Of a stretch of DNA of 64,000 nt, positions 34,108-47,830 are shown piece after piece. The first letter of the stretch is position 1. Each line of letters begins with the position of its first letter. Both the position numbers and the translations under genes were made by a program. The DNA comes from Avena insularis (taxonomy: Eukaryota > Streptophyta > Magnoliopsida > Poales > Poaceae): the NCBI GenBank assembly GCA_023614405.1, contig CM042690.1, positions 665,268,802 to 665,332,801 of the forward strand, read 5' to 3'. Below the pieces are notes generated by a model that was given only the letters and a program-made list of their open reading frames with translations, ran no database searches and was not told the origin of the DNA.

Positions 34108-36947
34108 TGTGTTCTTTTCACAAACTACATGTGGACCCACTAGAGTCATTGTATGTGTGTTCTTATACTAAAACTAGCACTAGAGTCATTGCATGTGTGT
34201 TCTTTTCCACAAACCACACATGGATCAAGCAGTGTCATTGCATGTGTGTTGTTTCCACAAACCACATATGGATCAACCAGTGGTCATTGCATGTGTGTTC
34301 TTTTCACAAACCACATATGGATCAACCAGTGGTCATTGCATGTGTGTTCTTTTCACAAACCACATGTGAACCCACTAGAGTCATTGCATGTGTGTTCTTA
34401 TACTAAAACCAACACTAGAGTCATTGCATGTGTATTATTTCCACAAACCACATATGGATCAACCACTAGTCATTGCATGTGTGTTCTTTCCACAAACCAC
34501 ACATGGATCAACTAGTGTCATTGCAAGTGTGTTCTTTCCACAAACCACATATGGATACATTTGATTCATTGCATGTTTGTTCTTATACTTAAAATAGCAC
34601 CAGAGTCATTGCATGTGTGTTCTTTCCATAAACCACTTATGGATCCACCAGTGTTCATTGCATGTGTATTCTTTTCACAAACAACATATGGATCCACCAG
34701 TGGTCAGTGCATGTGTGTTCTTTCCACAAACCACTTATGGATCAACCAGTAGCCATTGTATGTGTGTTCTTTCCACAAACCACATATGGATCAACCAGTG
34801 GTCATTGCATGTGTGTTCTTTTCACAAACCACATGTGGACCCACTAGAGTCATTGAAATGCGTGTTCTCTTTAGAGACCACACATGGATCCACCAGTGTC
34901 ATTGCATGTGTGTTCTTGTTAGTAACAACAACCAGAGTCATTGCATGTGTGTTATTTTACATACCACATATGGATCCACCAGTGTCATTGCATGTGTGTT
35001 CTTTTCACAATCCACCTATGGATCCACCAGTGTCATTGCATGTGTGTTCTTTTTACTAACAACAACTAGAGTCATTTCATGACTGTTCTTTTCACATACC
35101 ACATATGGATCCACCAGTGTCATTGAAATGTGTGTTCTCTTTACAGACCACACATGGATCCACCAGTGTCATTGCATGTGTGTTCTTTTTACTAACAACA
35201 ACTAGAGTCATTGCATGTGTGTTCTTTTCACATACCACATATGGAACAACCAGAGTCATTTCATGTGTGCTCTTTTCACAATCCACCTATGGATCCACCA
35301 GTGTTATTGCATGTGTGTTCTTTTACTAACAACAACCAGATTCATTGCATGTGTGTTATTTTCACATACCACATATGGATCCACTAGTGTCATTGCATGT
35401 GTTCTCTTTTTACTAACAACAACCAAAGTCATTGCATGTGTGTTCTCTTCAGAGACCACACATGGATCCACCAGTGTCATTGCATGTGTGTTCTTTTTAC
35501 TAACAACAACCAGAGTCATTGAAATGTGTGTTCTCTTCAGAGACCACAGATGGATCCACTAGTGTCATGGCATGTGTGTTCTTGTTACTAATTACAACCA
35601 GAGTCATTGCATGTGTGTTCTTTCCACAAACCACATGTGGACCCACTAGACTCATTGCATGTGTGTTCTTATACTAAAACTAGAACTAGACTCATTGCAT
35701 GTGTGTTCTTTTCCACAAACCACACAGGGATCCTCTAGACTCATTGCATGTGTGTTCTTTCCACAAACCACTTATGCATCAACCAGTGGCCATTGGATGT
35801 TTGTTCTTTCCACAAACCACTTATGGATCAACCAGTGGCCATTGCATGTGTCTTCTTTTCACAAACTACATGTGGACCCACTAGAGTCATTGTATGTGTG
35901 TTCTTATACTAAAACTAGCACTAGAGTCATTGCACGTGTGTTCTTTCCACAAACCACATATGGATCAACCAGTGTCATTGCATGTGTGTTCTTTCCATGA
36001 ACCACTTATGGATCCACTAGTGTTCATTGCATGTGTCTTCTTTTCCAAAAACCACATATGGATCAACCAGTGGTCATTGCACGTGTGTTCTTTTCAACAA
36101 ACCACTTATGGATCCATTAGAGTCATTGCATGTGTGTTATTTCCACAAACCACACATGGATCAACCACTAGAGTCATTGCATGTGTGTTCTTTCCACAAA
36201 CCACACATGGATCAACCAGTGTCATTGCATGTGTGTTCTTTCCACAAATCACATATGGTCCCACTAGAGTCATTGCTTGTATGTTCTTATAGTAAAACCA
36301 ACACTAGAGTCATTGCATGTGTGTTCTTTCCACAAACCACAAATGGATCCACCAGTGTTCATTATATGTGTGTTCTTTTCCAAAAACCACATATGGATCA
36401 ACCAGTGGTTAATGCATGTGTGTTCTTTTCACAAACCACATGTGGACCCACTAGAGTCATTGCATGTATGTTCTTATACTAAAACTAGCACTAGACTCAT
36501 TGCATGTGTGTTCTTTTCCACAAACCACACATGGATCCACTAGACTCATTGCATGTGTGTTCTTTTCCACAAACCACATATGGATTCACCAATGGTCATT
36601 GCATGTGTGTTCTTTTCACAAACTACATGGGGACCCACTAGAGTCATTGTATGTGTGTTCTTATATGAAAAATAGCCCTAGAGTCATTGCATGTGTGTTC
36701 TATCCACAAACCACACATGGATCAACCAGTGGCATTACATGTGTGTTCTTTTCACAAACCACACATGGATCAACCAGTGTCATTGCATGTGTGTTCTTTC
36801 CACAAACCACATATGAATCAACCAGTGGTCATTGCATGTGTGTTGTTTTCACAAACTACATGTGGACCCACTAGAGTCATTGTATGTGTGTTCTTATACT
36901 AAAAATAGCACTAGAGTCATTCCATGTGTATTCTATCCACAAACCAC
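34108..36947. repeat. 48-bp minisatellite, block 2
   Basis: Continuation of the array after the CACTA insertion. It includes a variant domain (about 34850-35600) in which units alternate the phrases ttactaacaacaaccagag, agagaccacacatggatcc and cacaataccacatatgg-like halves. The same variant domain recurs at about 40250-41000 and 44790-45540, so large blocks have been copied. Confidence 0.95.
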
Positions 36948-39573
36948 GGCTGGGCCGCTGGTCTAATATATGTTGACATGGTGGAAACCTGCAGCTTAAC
37001 CATAATGAGCTCTCTATGAAGCATTCTTCTTATAAAAAAAGAGTCCTATATTGAGAAAAAAGAGATATTATGAAAATAGGAAAGATAGAAAAAGGCACCA
37101 TATTCCCATGGTAAATAAGAAGATTGCTGAGATGCTTGTTGTCTGCTTGCCTTGTCATTTTGATATGGGGATTCTTCCGTATCATCGGGCAAGGGGTACC
37201 CCGTTGGCGGTTCTATATGATACACATGTACTTACAATGACAAGAACTTACCGGTGACTAAACTTGAGTAGCATGAGGAGCGACCCTCGTATACAAGGGA
37301 CATGAGATTCCTAACTTATACTTCGTCAAGCATGTACACCATAGTTTGTTCACTTTAACCTTAATCACTTCAATATGCTTATGATAGGGGCAATGAGAGC
37401 TGAAAGCTATAAGTACCATAATTTTTGGAAGCTCTTTATGAGACTTGAATCCCTACTTCCTTCTATGAAGGCCTTTCTTCCACCATTATATTGAGTCTCC
37501 ACCTTCTATCTTTATGCACCTACTTTGAGAGCATAGTGGCCATTCTTAGTTCTATGTGCATTGTCCCAAGACTAGTTGATTGATGCATAACTTGATATTG
37601 CTTGTTTTAAACTATTTGTATCTAGTCACTCTTATGAACTTTGAAGGTGTCATATGCATTTATATTTGCTACTCTATGAGGGACAAGCTGAATACTATTA
37701 TGCTATGTTTTCTTTATGTGAAACAAACAAACGTCTTGCAAAGCATTGTTATTCATGAATCTTTTGTTTGTGACTTTTCATGTTGCATCATAGTTTCTTT
37801 GTCTTACTGCTAGAACTTTGTCTTTCATGTTATGATTGAAGTACTATGATCCTAGCTTTGAATGTTTTACAAATACTTTGATCAAGTCTTTGATGGTGCA
37901 TGTCACCTCAAAAATTATTCTTTCTTTTTATCACTGACCTACTCGAGGACAAGCAGGAGTTAAGCTTGGGGATGTTGATACATTGCAAATGTATCTATAA
38001 TTTTTGATGTTCCATCCTTGGTTTTATCCACTTTCTTGTGTTTTTTCCACACTTTGGAGTACTTTTCATATGATTTCTTGGACTAACCTATTAACAAGAG
38101 CCACAGTGCCAACTGCCTGTTTTCTGCTGTTTTTGGTTCCAGGAAATTCAAAAAATGAATATTCTCGGAAATGGACGGGACAAAAGCCAAAGTGCCTATT
38201 TTTCCGGAAGTCATCAGATGATAGAATACGAGACGGAGAGGAGCCAGGGGGCCACCACACCACCTGGCCGCGTGGGCCAGGCCTGGCCGCGCCAGGGGGT
38301 GGTGTGGCCATCCCAGGCACCCCCTCGGCCTCTCCTTCCGCCTATATATTGCCCTCGGGACAAAAACCCTAAGTACCCGATCAAAAATCCACGAAAGAGT
38401 CTATAGCCGCCGTCATCTCCATCCCTAGATCGGGAGGGATCTAAAGCTCTTCCTGGCACCCTGCCGGAGAGGGGAATTCACTCTGGATGCCTTCTTCATC
38501 ACCATGCAAGCCTCTGGTGTGATGCGTGAGTAGTTCATCCTTGGACTACGGATCCATGTAGTAGCTAGATGGCTGGTTCTCCTCCTTTGTGCTTTCATGT
38601 CTAGATCTTGTGAGCTTCGTTCATGATCAAGATCATCTATTTGTAATTCTGCATGTTGTGTTTGTGGGGATCCGATGGATATTGAGATGCTATTTCAGAT
38701 TGATTATTGATTCTATCATGTATTTGTTATTTGTGATCTTGCATGCTTTCCGTTGTTAGTAGCTATGTTGGCCAAGTAGATGCTAGCAACTCCAAGAGTT
38801 AGTATTTATGCTCGATAGTGGGTTCATGCCTCTGCTAATCTGGGGAAGTGACAGAAATCTCTAAGGTACTAGATGTGTTGTTGCTACTAGTGAGAAAACA
38901 ATAATCCTTTGTTCATAGAACAATCGTATTATTTACTTTACACGCAGTTCGTAAAGCAATAATCTGTTGCTTGCAACTTAATACTGGAGGGGGTTTGGAT
39001 GATAACCTGAAGGTGGATTATTAGTCATAGATGCAGTTGGATGGTGGTCTATGTATAATGTTGCAATGCCCAATCAAGTTCCAAAGGAGTCAAGATGATT
39101 AGTATATGCATGTATTGCTTTCTCGATATTTGTCAATTGCCCTGCTGTAATTTGTTCACCCAGCAGGTTATCTATCTTAAGGAGAGCCACCTCTAGTGAA
39201 CTATGGATCCTGATCCTTTTCTTTACATAGAATCTACAAACTGTTTACTGCTTTGTGTTTACTTTCTGCAAACTTTTACTTCTTTCCATTCGATACGTTT
39301 AATCCTTTGTTTTCAGCAAAACACGGTGAGATTGACAACCTCATCGCAAGTTAGGAGCAGAGTTATGTGGTTGTGTTGTGTAGGTCTCCACGTTGCTACT
39401 AGCACCGGTAGTGCGCCCTGCCAAGGCTCAGCTAGCAACACCTTTGGGGTGTTTCCTTGCTCCTAATGGTTTGATTAAACCTTGGTTTCATAACTGAGGG
39501 AAACTTGATGATGTGCTCATCATACCTTCCTCTTGGGGTTCCCAACGAGCTCTACATCAACACCGAGCCATCA
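36948..39573 (+). mobile_element. 5'-truncated non-autonomous LTR retrotransposon (internal 3' end plus 3' LTR)
   Basis: 36948-37974 is the 3' end of an internal region, matching the inverse of about 50990-52000 in the copy at 49365-56146. It ends in a polypurine-like aagcttgggga (37964-37974). The LTR (37975-39573) runs from TGTTGATACATTGCAAATG to cgagccatca. It lacks about 30 bp near its end that the other LTRs have (ccagcacttttctgggcgcc...). No target duplication is seen, because the 5' part is missing. It sits inside the minisatellite, which resumes at 39574. Confidence 0.85.
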
Positions 39574-42500
39574 TGGACCCACTAGAGTCATTGCATGTGT
39601 GTTCTTATACTAAAACTAGCACTAGAGTCATTGCACGTGTGTTCTTTCCACAAATCACGTATGGATCAACCAGTGTCATTGCATGTGTTCTTTCCACAAA
39701 CTACTTATGGATCCACCAGTGTTCATTGCATGTGTGTTCTTTTCCAAAAAACAAATATGGATCAACCAGTGGTCATTGCACGTGTGTTCTTTTCCACAAA
39801 CCACTTATGGATCCATTAGAGTCATTGCATGTGTGTTATTTCCACGAACCACACATGGATCAACCACTAGAGTCATTGCATGTGTGTTCTTTCCACAAAC
39901 CACACGTGGATCAACCAGTGTCATTGCATAGGTGTTCTTTCCACAAACCACATATGGATCCATTTGAGTCATTGCATGTTTGTTCTTACACTAAAACTAG
40001 CACTAGAGTCATTGCATGTGTGTTCTTTCCACAAACCACTTATGGATCCACCAGTGTTCATTGCATGTGTGTTCTTTTCATAAACAAAATATGGATCCAC
40101 CAGTGGTCACTTCATGTGTGTTCTTTCCACAAACCACTTATGGATCAACCAGTAGCCATTGCATATGTGTTCTTTACACAAACCACATATGGATCAACCA
40201 GTGGTCATTGCATGTGTGTTCTTTTCACAAACCACATGTGGACCCACTAGAGTCATTGAAATGTGTGTTCTCTTCAGAGACCACACATGGATCCACCAAT
40301 GTCATTGCATGTGTGTTCTTGTTACTAACAACAACCAGAGTCATTGCATGTGTGTTCTTTTTACATACCACATATGGATCCACCAGTGTCATTGCATGTG
40401 TGTTCTTTTCACAATCCACCTATGGATCCACCAGTGTCATTGCATGTGTTTTCTTTTTACTAACAACAACTGGAGTCATTTCATGACTGTTCTTTTCACA
40501 TACCACATATGGATCCACCAGTGTCATTGAAATTTGTGTTCTCTTTAGAGACCACACATGGATCCACCAGTGTCATTGCATGTGTGTTCTTTTTACTAAC
40601 AACAATTGGAGTCATTGCATGTGTGTTCTTCACATACCACATATGGAACAACCAGATTCATTGCATGTGTGCTCTTTTCACAATCCACCTATGGATCCAC
40701 TAGTGTCATTGCATGTGTGTTCTTTTACTAACAACAACCAGAGTCATTGCATGTGTGTTATTTTCACATACCACATATGGATCCACCAGTGTCATTGCAA
40801 GTGTGCTCTTTTTACTAACAACAACCAGAGTCATTGCATGTGTGTTCTCTTCAGAGACCACACATGGATCCACCAGTGTCATTGCATGTGTGTTCTTTTT
40901 ACTAACAACAACCAGAGTCATTGAAATGTGTGTTCTCTTCAGAGACCACACATGGATCGACCAGTGTCATTGCATGTGTGTTCTTGTTACTAATTACAAC
41001 CGGAGTCATTGCATGTGTGTTCTTTCCACAAACCACATGTGGACCCACTAGAGTCATTGGATGTGTGTTCTTATACTAAAACCAGCACTAGACTCATTGC
41101 ATGTGTGTTCTTTTCCACATACAACACATGGATCCACTACACTCATTGCATGTGTGTTCTTTCCACAAACCACTTATGGATCAACCAGTGGCCATTGCAT
41201 GTGTGTTCTTTCCACAAACCACTTATGGATCAACCAGTGGCCATTGCATGTGTGTTATTTCCACAAACCACTTATGGATCAACCACTAGAGTCATTGCAT
41301 GTGTGTTCTTTCCACAAACCACACATGGATCAACCAGTGTCATTGCATGTGTGTTCTTTCCACAAACCACACATGGATCAACAAGTGGTCATTGCATGTG
41401 TATTCTTATACTAAAACCAGCACTAGAGTCATTGCATGTGTGTTCTTTCCACAAACCACAAATGGATCAACAAGTGGTCATTGCATATGTGTTCTTATAC
41501 TAAAACCAGCACTAGAGTCATTGCATGTGTGTTCTTTCCACAAACCACTTATGGATCCACCAGTGTTCATTGCATGTGTCTTCTTCTCCAAAAACCTCAT
41601 ATGGATCAACCAGTGGTCATTGCACGTGTGTTCTTTTCCACTATCCACTTATGGATCAATGAGAGTCATTGCATGTGTGTTATTTCCACAAACCACACAT
41701 GGATCAACCACTAGATTCATTGCATGCGTGTTCTTTCCACATACCAAACATGGATCAACCAGTGTCATTGCATGTGTGTTCTTTCCACAAATCACATATG
41801 AACCCACTAGAGTCATTGCTTGTGTGTTCTTATACTAAAACCAGCACTAGAGTCATTGCATGTGTGTTCTTTCCACAAACCACACATGGATCCACTAGTG
41901 TTCATTGCATGTGTGTTCTTTTCCAAAAACCACATATGGATCAACCAATGGTCATTGCATGTGTGTTCTTTTCACAAACCACATGTGGACCCACTAGAGT
42001 CATTGCATGTGTGTTCTTATACTAAAACCAGCACTAGACTCATTGCATGTGTGTTCTTTTTCACAAACCACACATGGATCCACTAGACTCATTGCATGTG
42101 TGTTCTTTCCACAAACCACTTATGGATCAACCAGTGGCCATTGTATGTGTGTAATTTCCACAAACCTCTTATGGATCAACCACTAGAGTCATTGCATGTG
42201 TGTTCTTTCCACCAACCACACATGGATCAACCAGTGTCATTGCATTTGTGTTCTTTCCACAAACCACACATGGATCAACAAGTGGTCATTACATGTGTGT
42301 TCTTATACTAAAACCAGCACTAGAGTCATTGCATGTGTGTTCTTTCCACAAACCACTTATGGATCAACCAGTGGCCATTGCATGTGTGTTCTTTCCATAA
42401 ACCACTTATGGATCAACCAGTGGCCACTGCATGTGTGTTATTTCCACAAACCACTTATGGATCAACCACTAGAGTCATTGCATGTGTGTTCTTTCCACAA

Positions 42501-45500
42501 ACCACACATGGATCAACTAGTGTCATTGCATGTGTGTTCTTTCCACAAACCACACATGGATCAACAAGTGGTCATTACATGTGCGTTCTTATACTAAAAC
42601 CAGCACTAGAGTCATTGCATGTGTGTTCTTTCCACAAACCACACATGGATCAACAAGTGGTCATTGCATGTGTGTTCTTATACTAAAACCAGCACTAGAG
42701 TCATTGCATGTGTGTTCTTTCCACAAACCACTTATGGATCCACCAGTGTTCATTGCATGTGTGTTCTTTCCACAAACCACTTATGGATCAACCAGTGGTC
42801 ATTGCATGTGTGTTCTTTTCACAAACCACATGTGGACCTACTAGAGTCATTGCATGCGTGTTCCTTTCCACAAACCACTTATGGATCCACCAGTGTTCAT
42901 TGCATGTGTATACTTTTCCACAAACCACATATTGATCAACTAGTGGTCATTGCATGTGTGTTCTTTTCACAAACCACATATGGACCCACTAGAGCCATTT
43001 CATGTGTGTTCTTTCCTTCAAACCACATATAGATCAACCAGTGGTCATTGCATGTGTGTTCTTTTCACAAACCACATATGGATCAACCAGTGGTCATTGC
43101 ATGTGTGTTCTTTTCACAAACTACATGTGGACCCACAAGAGTCATTGTATGTGTGCTCTTATACTAAAACTAGCACTAGAGTCATTGCATGTGTGTTTTT
43201 TCCACAAACCACACATGGATCAAGCAGTGTCATTGCATGTGTGTTCTTTCCACAAACTACATATGGATCAACCAGTGGTCATTGCATGTGTGTTCTTTTC
43301 ACAAACCACATATGGATCAACCAGTGGTCATTGCATGTGTGTTCTTTTCACAAACCACATGTGAACCCACTAGAGTCATTGCGTGTGTGTTCTTATACTA
43401 AAACCAACACAAGAGTCATTGCATGTGTGTTATTACCACAAACCACACATGGATCAACCACTAGAGTCATTGCATGTGTGTTCTTTCCACAAACCACACA
43501 TGGATCAACCAGTGTCATTGCATGTGTGTTCTTTCCACAAACCACATATGGATCCATTTAAGTCATTGCATGTTTGTTCTTATACTAAAACTAGCACTAG
43601 AGTCATTGCATGTGTGTTCTTTCCACAAACCACTTATGGATCAACCAGTAGCCATTGCATGTGTGTTCTTTCCACACACCACATATGGATCAACCTGTGG
43701 TCATTGCATGTGTGTTCTTATACTAAAACCAGCACTAGAGTCATTGCATGTGTGTTCTTTCCACAAACCACTTATGGATCCACCAGTGTTCATTGCATGT
43801 GTGTTCTTTCCACAAACCACTTATGGATCAACCAGTGGTCATTGCATGTGTGTTCTTTTCACAAACCACATGTGGACCTACTAGAGTCATTGCATGCGTG
43901 TTCCTTTCCACAAACCACTTATGGATCCACCAGTGTTCATTGCATGTGTATACTTTTCCACAAACCACATATTGATCAACTAGTGGTCATTGCATGTGTG
44001 TTCTTTTCACAAACCACATATGGACCCACTAGAGCCATTTCATGTGTGTTCTTTCCTTCAAACCACATATAGATCAACCAGTGGTCATTGCATGTGTGTT
44101 CTTTTCACAAACCACATATGGATCAACCAGTGGTCATTGCATGTGTGTTCTTTTCACAAACTACATGTGGACCCACAAGAGTCATTGTATGTGTGTTCTT
44201 ATACTAAAACTTGCACTAGAGTCATTGCATGTGTGTTTTTTCCACAAACCACACATGGATCAAGCAGTGTCATTGCATGTGTGTTCTTTCCACAAACTAC
44301 ATATGGATCAACCAGTGGTCATTGCATGTGTGTTCTTTTCACAAGCCACATATGGATCAACCAGTGGTCATTGCATGTGTGTTCTTTTCACAAACCACAT
44401 GTGAACCCACTAGAGTCATTGCGTGTGTGTTCTTATACTAAAACCAACACAAGAGTCATTGCATGTGTGTTATTACCACAAACCACACATGGATCAACCA
44501 CTAGAGTCATTGCATGTGTGTTCTTTCCACAAACCACACATGGATCAACCAGTGTCATTGCATGTGTGTTCTTTCCACAAACCACATATGGATCCATTTA
44601 AGTCATTGCATGTTTGTTCTTATACTAAAACTAGCACTAGAGTCATTGCATGTGTGTTCTTTCCACAAACCACTTATGGATCAACCAGTAGCCATTGCAT
44701 GTGTGTTCTTTCCACACACCACATATGGATCAACCTGTGGTCATTGCATGTGTGTTCTTTCACAAACCCATGTGGACCCACTAGAGTCATTGAAATGTGT
44801 GTTCTCTTTAGAGACCACACATGGATCCACCAGTGTCATTGCATGTGTGTTCTTGTTACTAACAACAACCAGAGTCATTGCATGTGTGTTCTTTTTACAT
44901 ACCACATATGGATCCACCAGTGTCATTGCATGTGTGTTCTTTTCACAATCCACCTATGGATCCACCAGTGTCATTGCATGTGTCTTCTTTTTACTAACAA
45001 CAACTGGAGTCATTTCATGACTGTTATTTTCACATACTACATATGGATCCACCAGTGTCATTGAAATGTGTGTTCTCTTTCGAGACCACACATGGATCCA
45101 CCAGTGTCATTGCATGTGTGTTCTTTTTACTAACAACAACTGGAGTCCTTGCATGTGTGTTATTTCCACAAACCACATATGGAACAACCAGAGTCATTGC
45201 ATGTGTGCTCTTTTCACAATCCACCTATGGATCCATCTGTGTCATTGTATGTGTGTTCTTTTACTAACAACAACCAGAGTCATTGCATGTGTGTTGTTTT
45301 CACATACCACATATGGATCCACTAGTGTCATTACATGTGTTCTCTTTTTACTAACAACAACCAGAGTCATTGCATGTGTGTTCTCTTTAGAGACCACACA
45401 AGGATCCACCAGTGTCATTCCATGTGTGTTCTTTTTACTAACAACAACCAGAGTCATTGAAATGTGTGTTTTCTTCAGAGACCCCACATGGATCCACCAG

Positions 45501-46720
45501 TGATATTGCATGTGTGTTCTTGTTACTAATTACAACCAGAGTCATTGCATGCATGTTCTTTCCACAAACCACATGTGGACCCACTAGAGTCATTGCATGT
45601 GTGTTCTTATACTAAAACCAACAGTAGACTCATTGCATGTGTGTTCTTTTCCACAAACCACACATGGATCCACTAGACTCATTGCATGTGTGTTCTTTCC
45701 ACAAACCACTTATGGATCAACCAGTGGCCATTGCATGTGTGTTCTTTCCACAAACCACTTATGGATCAATCAGTGGCCATTGCATGTGTGTTATTTCCAC
45801 AAACCACTTATGGATCAACCACTAGAGTCATTTCATGTGTGTTCTTTCCAGAAACCACACATGGATCAACCAGTGTCCTTGCATGTGTGTTCTTTCCACA
45901 AACCACACATGGATCAACAAGTCGTCATTGCATGTGTGTTCTTATACTAAAACGAGCACTAGAGTCATTGCATGTGTGTTCTTTCCACAAACCACACATG
46001 GATCAACAAGTGGTCATTGCATGTGTGTTCTTATACTAAAATCAGCACTAGAGTCATTGCATGTGTGTTCTTTCCACAAACCACTTATGGATCCACTAGT
46101 GTTCATTGCATGTGTGTTCTTTCCACAAACCACTTATGGATCAACCAGTGGTCATTGCATGTGTGTTCTTTTCACAAACGACATGTGGACATACTAGAGT
46201 CATTGCATGTGTGTTCTTTTCCACAAACCACTTATGGATCCACCAGTGTTCATTGCATGTGTGTTCTTTTCCACAAACCACATATGGATCAACCAGTGGT
46301 CATTGCATGTGTGTTCTTTTCACAAACCACATGTGAACCCACTAGAGTCATTGCATGTGTGTTCTTTTCACAAACCACCTGTGAACCCACTAGAGTCATT
46401 GCATGTGTGTTCTTTCCTTCAAACCACATATGGATCAACCAGTGGTCATTGCATGTGTGTTCTTTTCACAAACCACATGTGAACCCACTAGTCATTGCAT
46501 GTGTGTTCTTATACTAAAACCAACACTAGAGTCATTCCATGTGTGTTATTTCCACAAACCACACATGGATCAACCACTAGAGTCATTGCATGTGTGTTCT
46601 TTCCACAAACCACACATGGATCATCCAGTGTCATTGCATGTGTGTTGTTTCCACACACCACATATGGATCCATTTGAGTCATTTCATGCTTGTTCTTATA
46701 CTAAAACTAGCACTGCCCCC
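39574..46720. repeat. 48-bp minisatellite, block 3
   Basis: The largest block, 7.1 kb. Contains the 1040-bp tandem duplication at 42661-44740 and variant domains at about 40250-41000 and 44790-45540. Units degrade at the right edge (about 46690-46720, cactgcccccaatggatcc). Total array length without the insertions is about 11.4 kb, or roughly 235 units. Confidence 0.95.
42661..44740. repeat. Tandem duplication of a 1040-bp higher-order unit
   Basis: 42661-43700 and 43701-44740 match at a constant shift of 1040 bp. I found only a handful of differences by eye (gctctta/gttctta near 43156/44196, actagcact/acttgcact near 43170/44210, caaacc/caagcc near 43304/44344). This is a much younger event than the divergence between ordinary units. 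Confidence 0.9.
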
Positions 46721-47187
46721 AATGGATCCACCGTTAGACCGAGTCTTCTAGAAGGCACGCCATAACACAGTTGTTTTTGCTTGACGATTGTTACATACCG
46801 TTCGATTGGGGCGCTTGGACGATTGGGATCGTCTTCGCGAGAGCGATCCTCGAGTAGGTTGTTCTGCGGCATGATTGGCCACGCTTGCTCTGGACAAACT
46901 GGCATGTTACGAGTGTTACAACTCACGAGTTCAGTGGGCCATATTCCAGTGTCACGTCCCCGTTACTTCTCTCCCCCCCCCCGTACTTCTCTTCCTTCCC
47001 CTCGAAGCCACTTTCCCCACTTCACTTCCATCCTGCCGTAGCCGCAAGCCGACGACATCCGCCAATTCTCCGGTCACTACCTTCATGGTAAAAAATCATT
47101 TTACAAGCTTTTGAACTTATCCTACATATTCCTGCTATACGCCAATCTAACTACTGATCTTTTTTCCGATTTCTCGACGAACTTCAG
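46721..47187. other. 5' flank of the SINA-like fragment (first copy of a direct repeat)
   Basis: 46885-47045 is one copy of a roughly 150-bp direct repeat; the second is at 47995-48145. Shared phrases are cgcttgctctggacaaac, cagtgtcac, cttccttcccctcgaagcc and cttccatcctgcc. It is probably the promoter or leader of the SINA-like gene. Confidence 0.65.
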
Positions 47188-47830
47188 ATGTGGCAGATGT
47201 TGCAACCCAAGAATCTGGAGATCCTCGCGTGCAATTTTGCAGCGGCGTTCCCACTCGTGTGCTCCCACCCAGGATGCTTTCGCCATTACTCCTACCACGA
47301 GCTCCCGCTCCACGAGCTCGCGTGCCGACGACGCAGCGTGCTCTGCGGGCCGGCTGCAACTACACCGGCCCGCCGGCAGAGCTCGTCGTCCACCTTGTAG
47401 AGGGGCACTTGATCGAAGTGATTAGGATCTCGTACGAGCAAGCCCAACTTCTCGAAGAGAAGGTGCCGTTCACTGACTCGGCAGGCCGCCTGCTAATTTT
47501 CCAGGGGGCGGCTCTGTTTTCGTCCTGACCATCACCGTCGGTGTTCCGGGAACCAGAGCCGGGCCCTCCTTCGTGGGTGCCGTATGCGTCAGGTCAGTCT
47601 CATGCGCCTGTCCCGTTTACACGGTGCGCATGTGGGCGAACGCCCAGCCTCCGTCATCGGATAGCATTCTTGTGCTAGCCGAGTCGCCGAGCTGCCCGAC
47701 GCCACGGGAGGTGGAGTATGTGGACCTAAGGTCGATCCTATGCGTGCCATCTCAGTACCTTGTCGGTGCTGGATCGAACAAGCAGATGCATTTCTACATT
47801 TGTATCGAGAAGATCGACAGGCAAATGTAG
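47188..47830 (+). pseudogene. SINA-like E3 ubiquitin ligase fragment (SIAH zinc finger and TRAF-like part)
   Basis: Frame 1 (47188-47400) has FPLVCSHPGCFRHYSYHELP and then HELAC, the SIAH-type finger. Frame 2 (to 47528) has ALRAGCNYTGPPAELVVHLV then EGH and LLIFQGAALF. A third stretch (about 47573-47830) has VCVRSVSCACPVYTVRMWAN and VPSQYLVGAGSNKQMHFYI, ending at TAG 47828. Together these follow the order of grass SINA-like proteins. The RING domain is not found upstream, and two frame changes break it. Full-length relatives are E3 ligases that dimerise through the TRAF-like fold; this copy would lack the E2-binding part. Confidence 0.6.

Noticed and set aside
37051..37257. Lysine/arginine-rich small ORF
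   Set aside because: It lies in the internal 3' region of an LTR retrotransposon and is not preserved in the sister copy at about 51.7-51.9 kb.
21385..46720. A CRISPR-like array or a family of Cys-rich repeat proteins in the 48-bp repeats
   Set aside because: Units are contiguous with no unique spacers, and all plus frames are equally open because 48 is a multiple of three. This is a minisatellite in a plant transposon.
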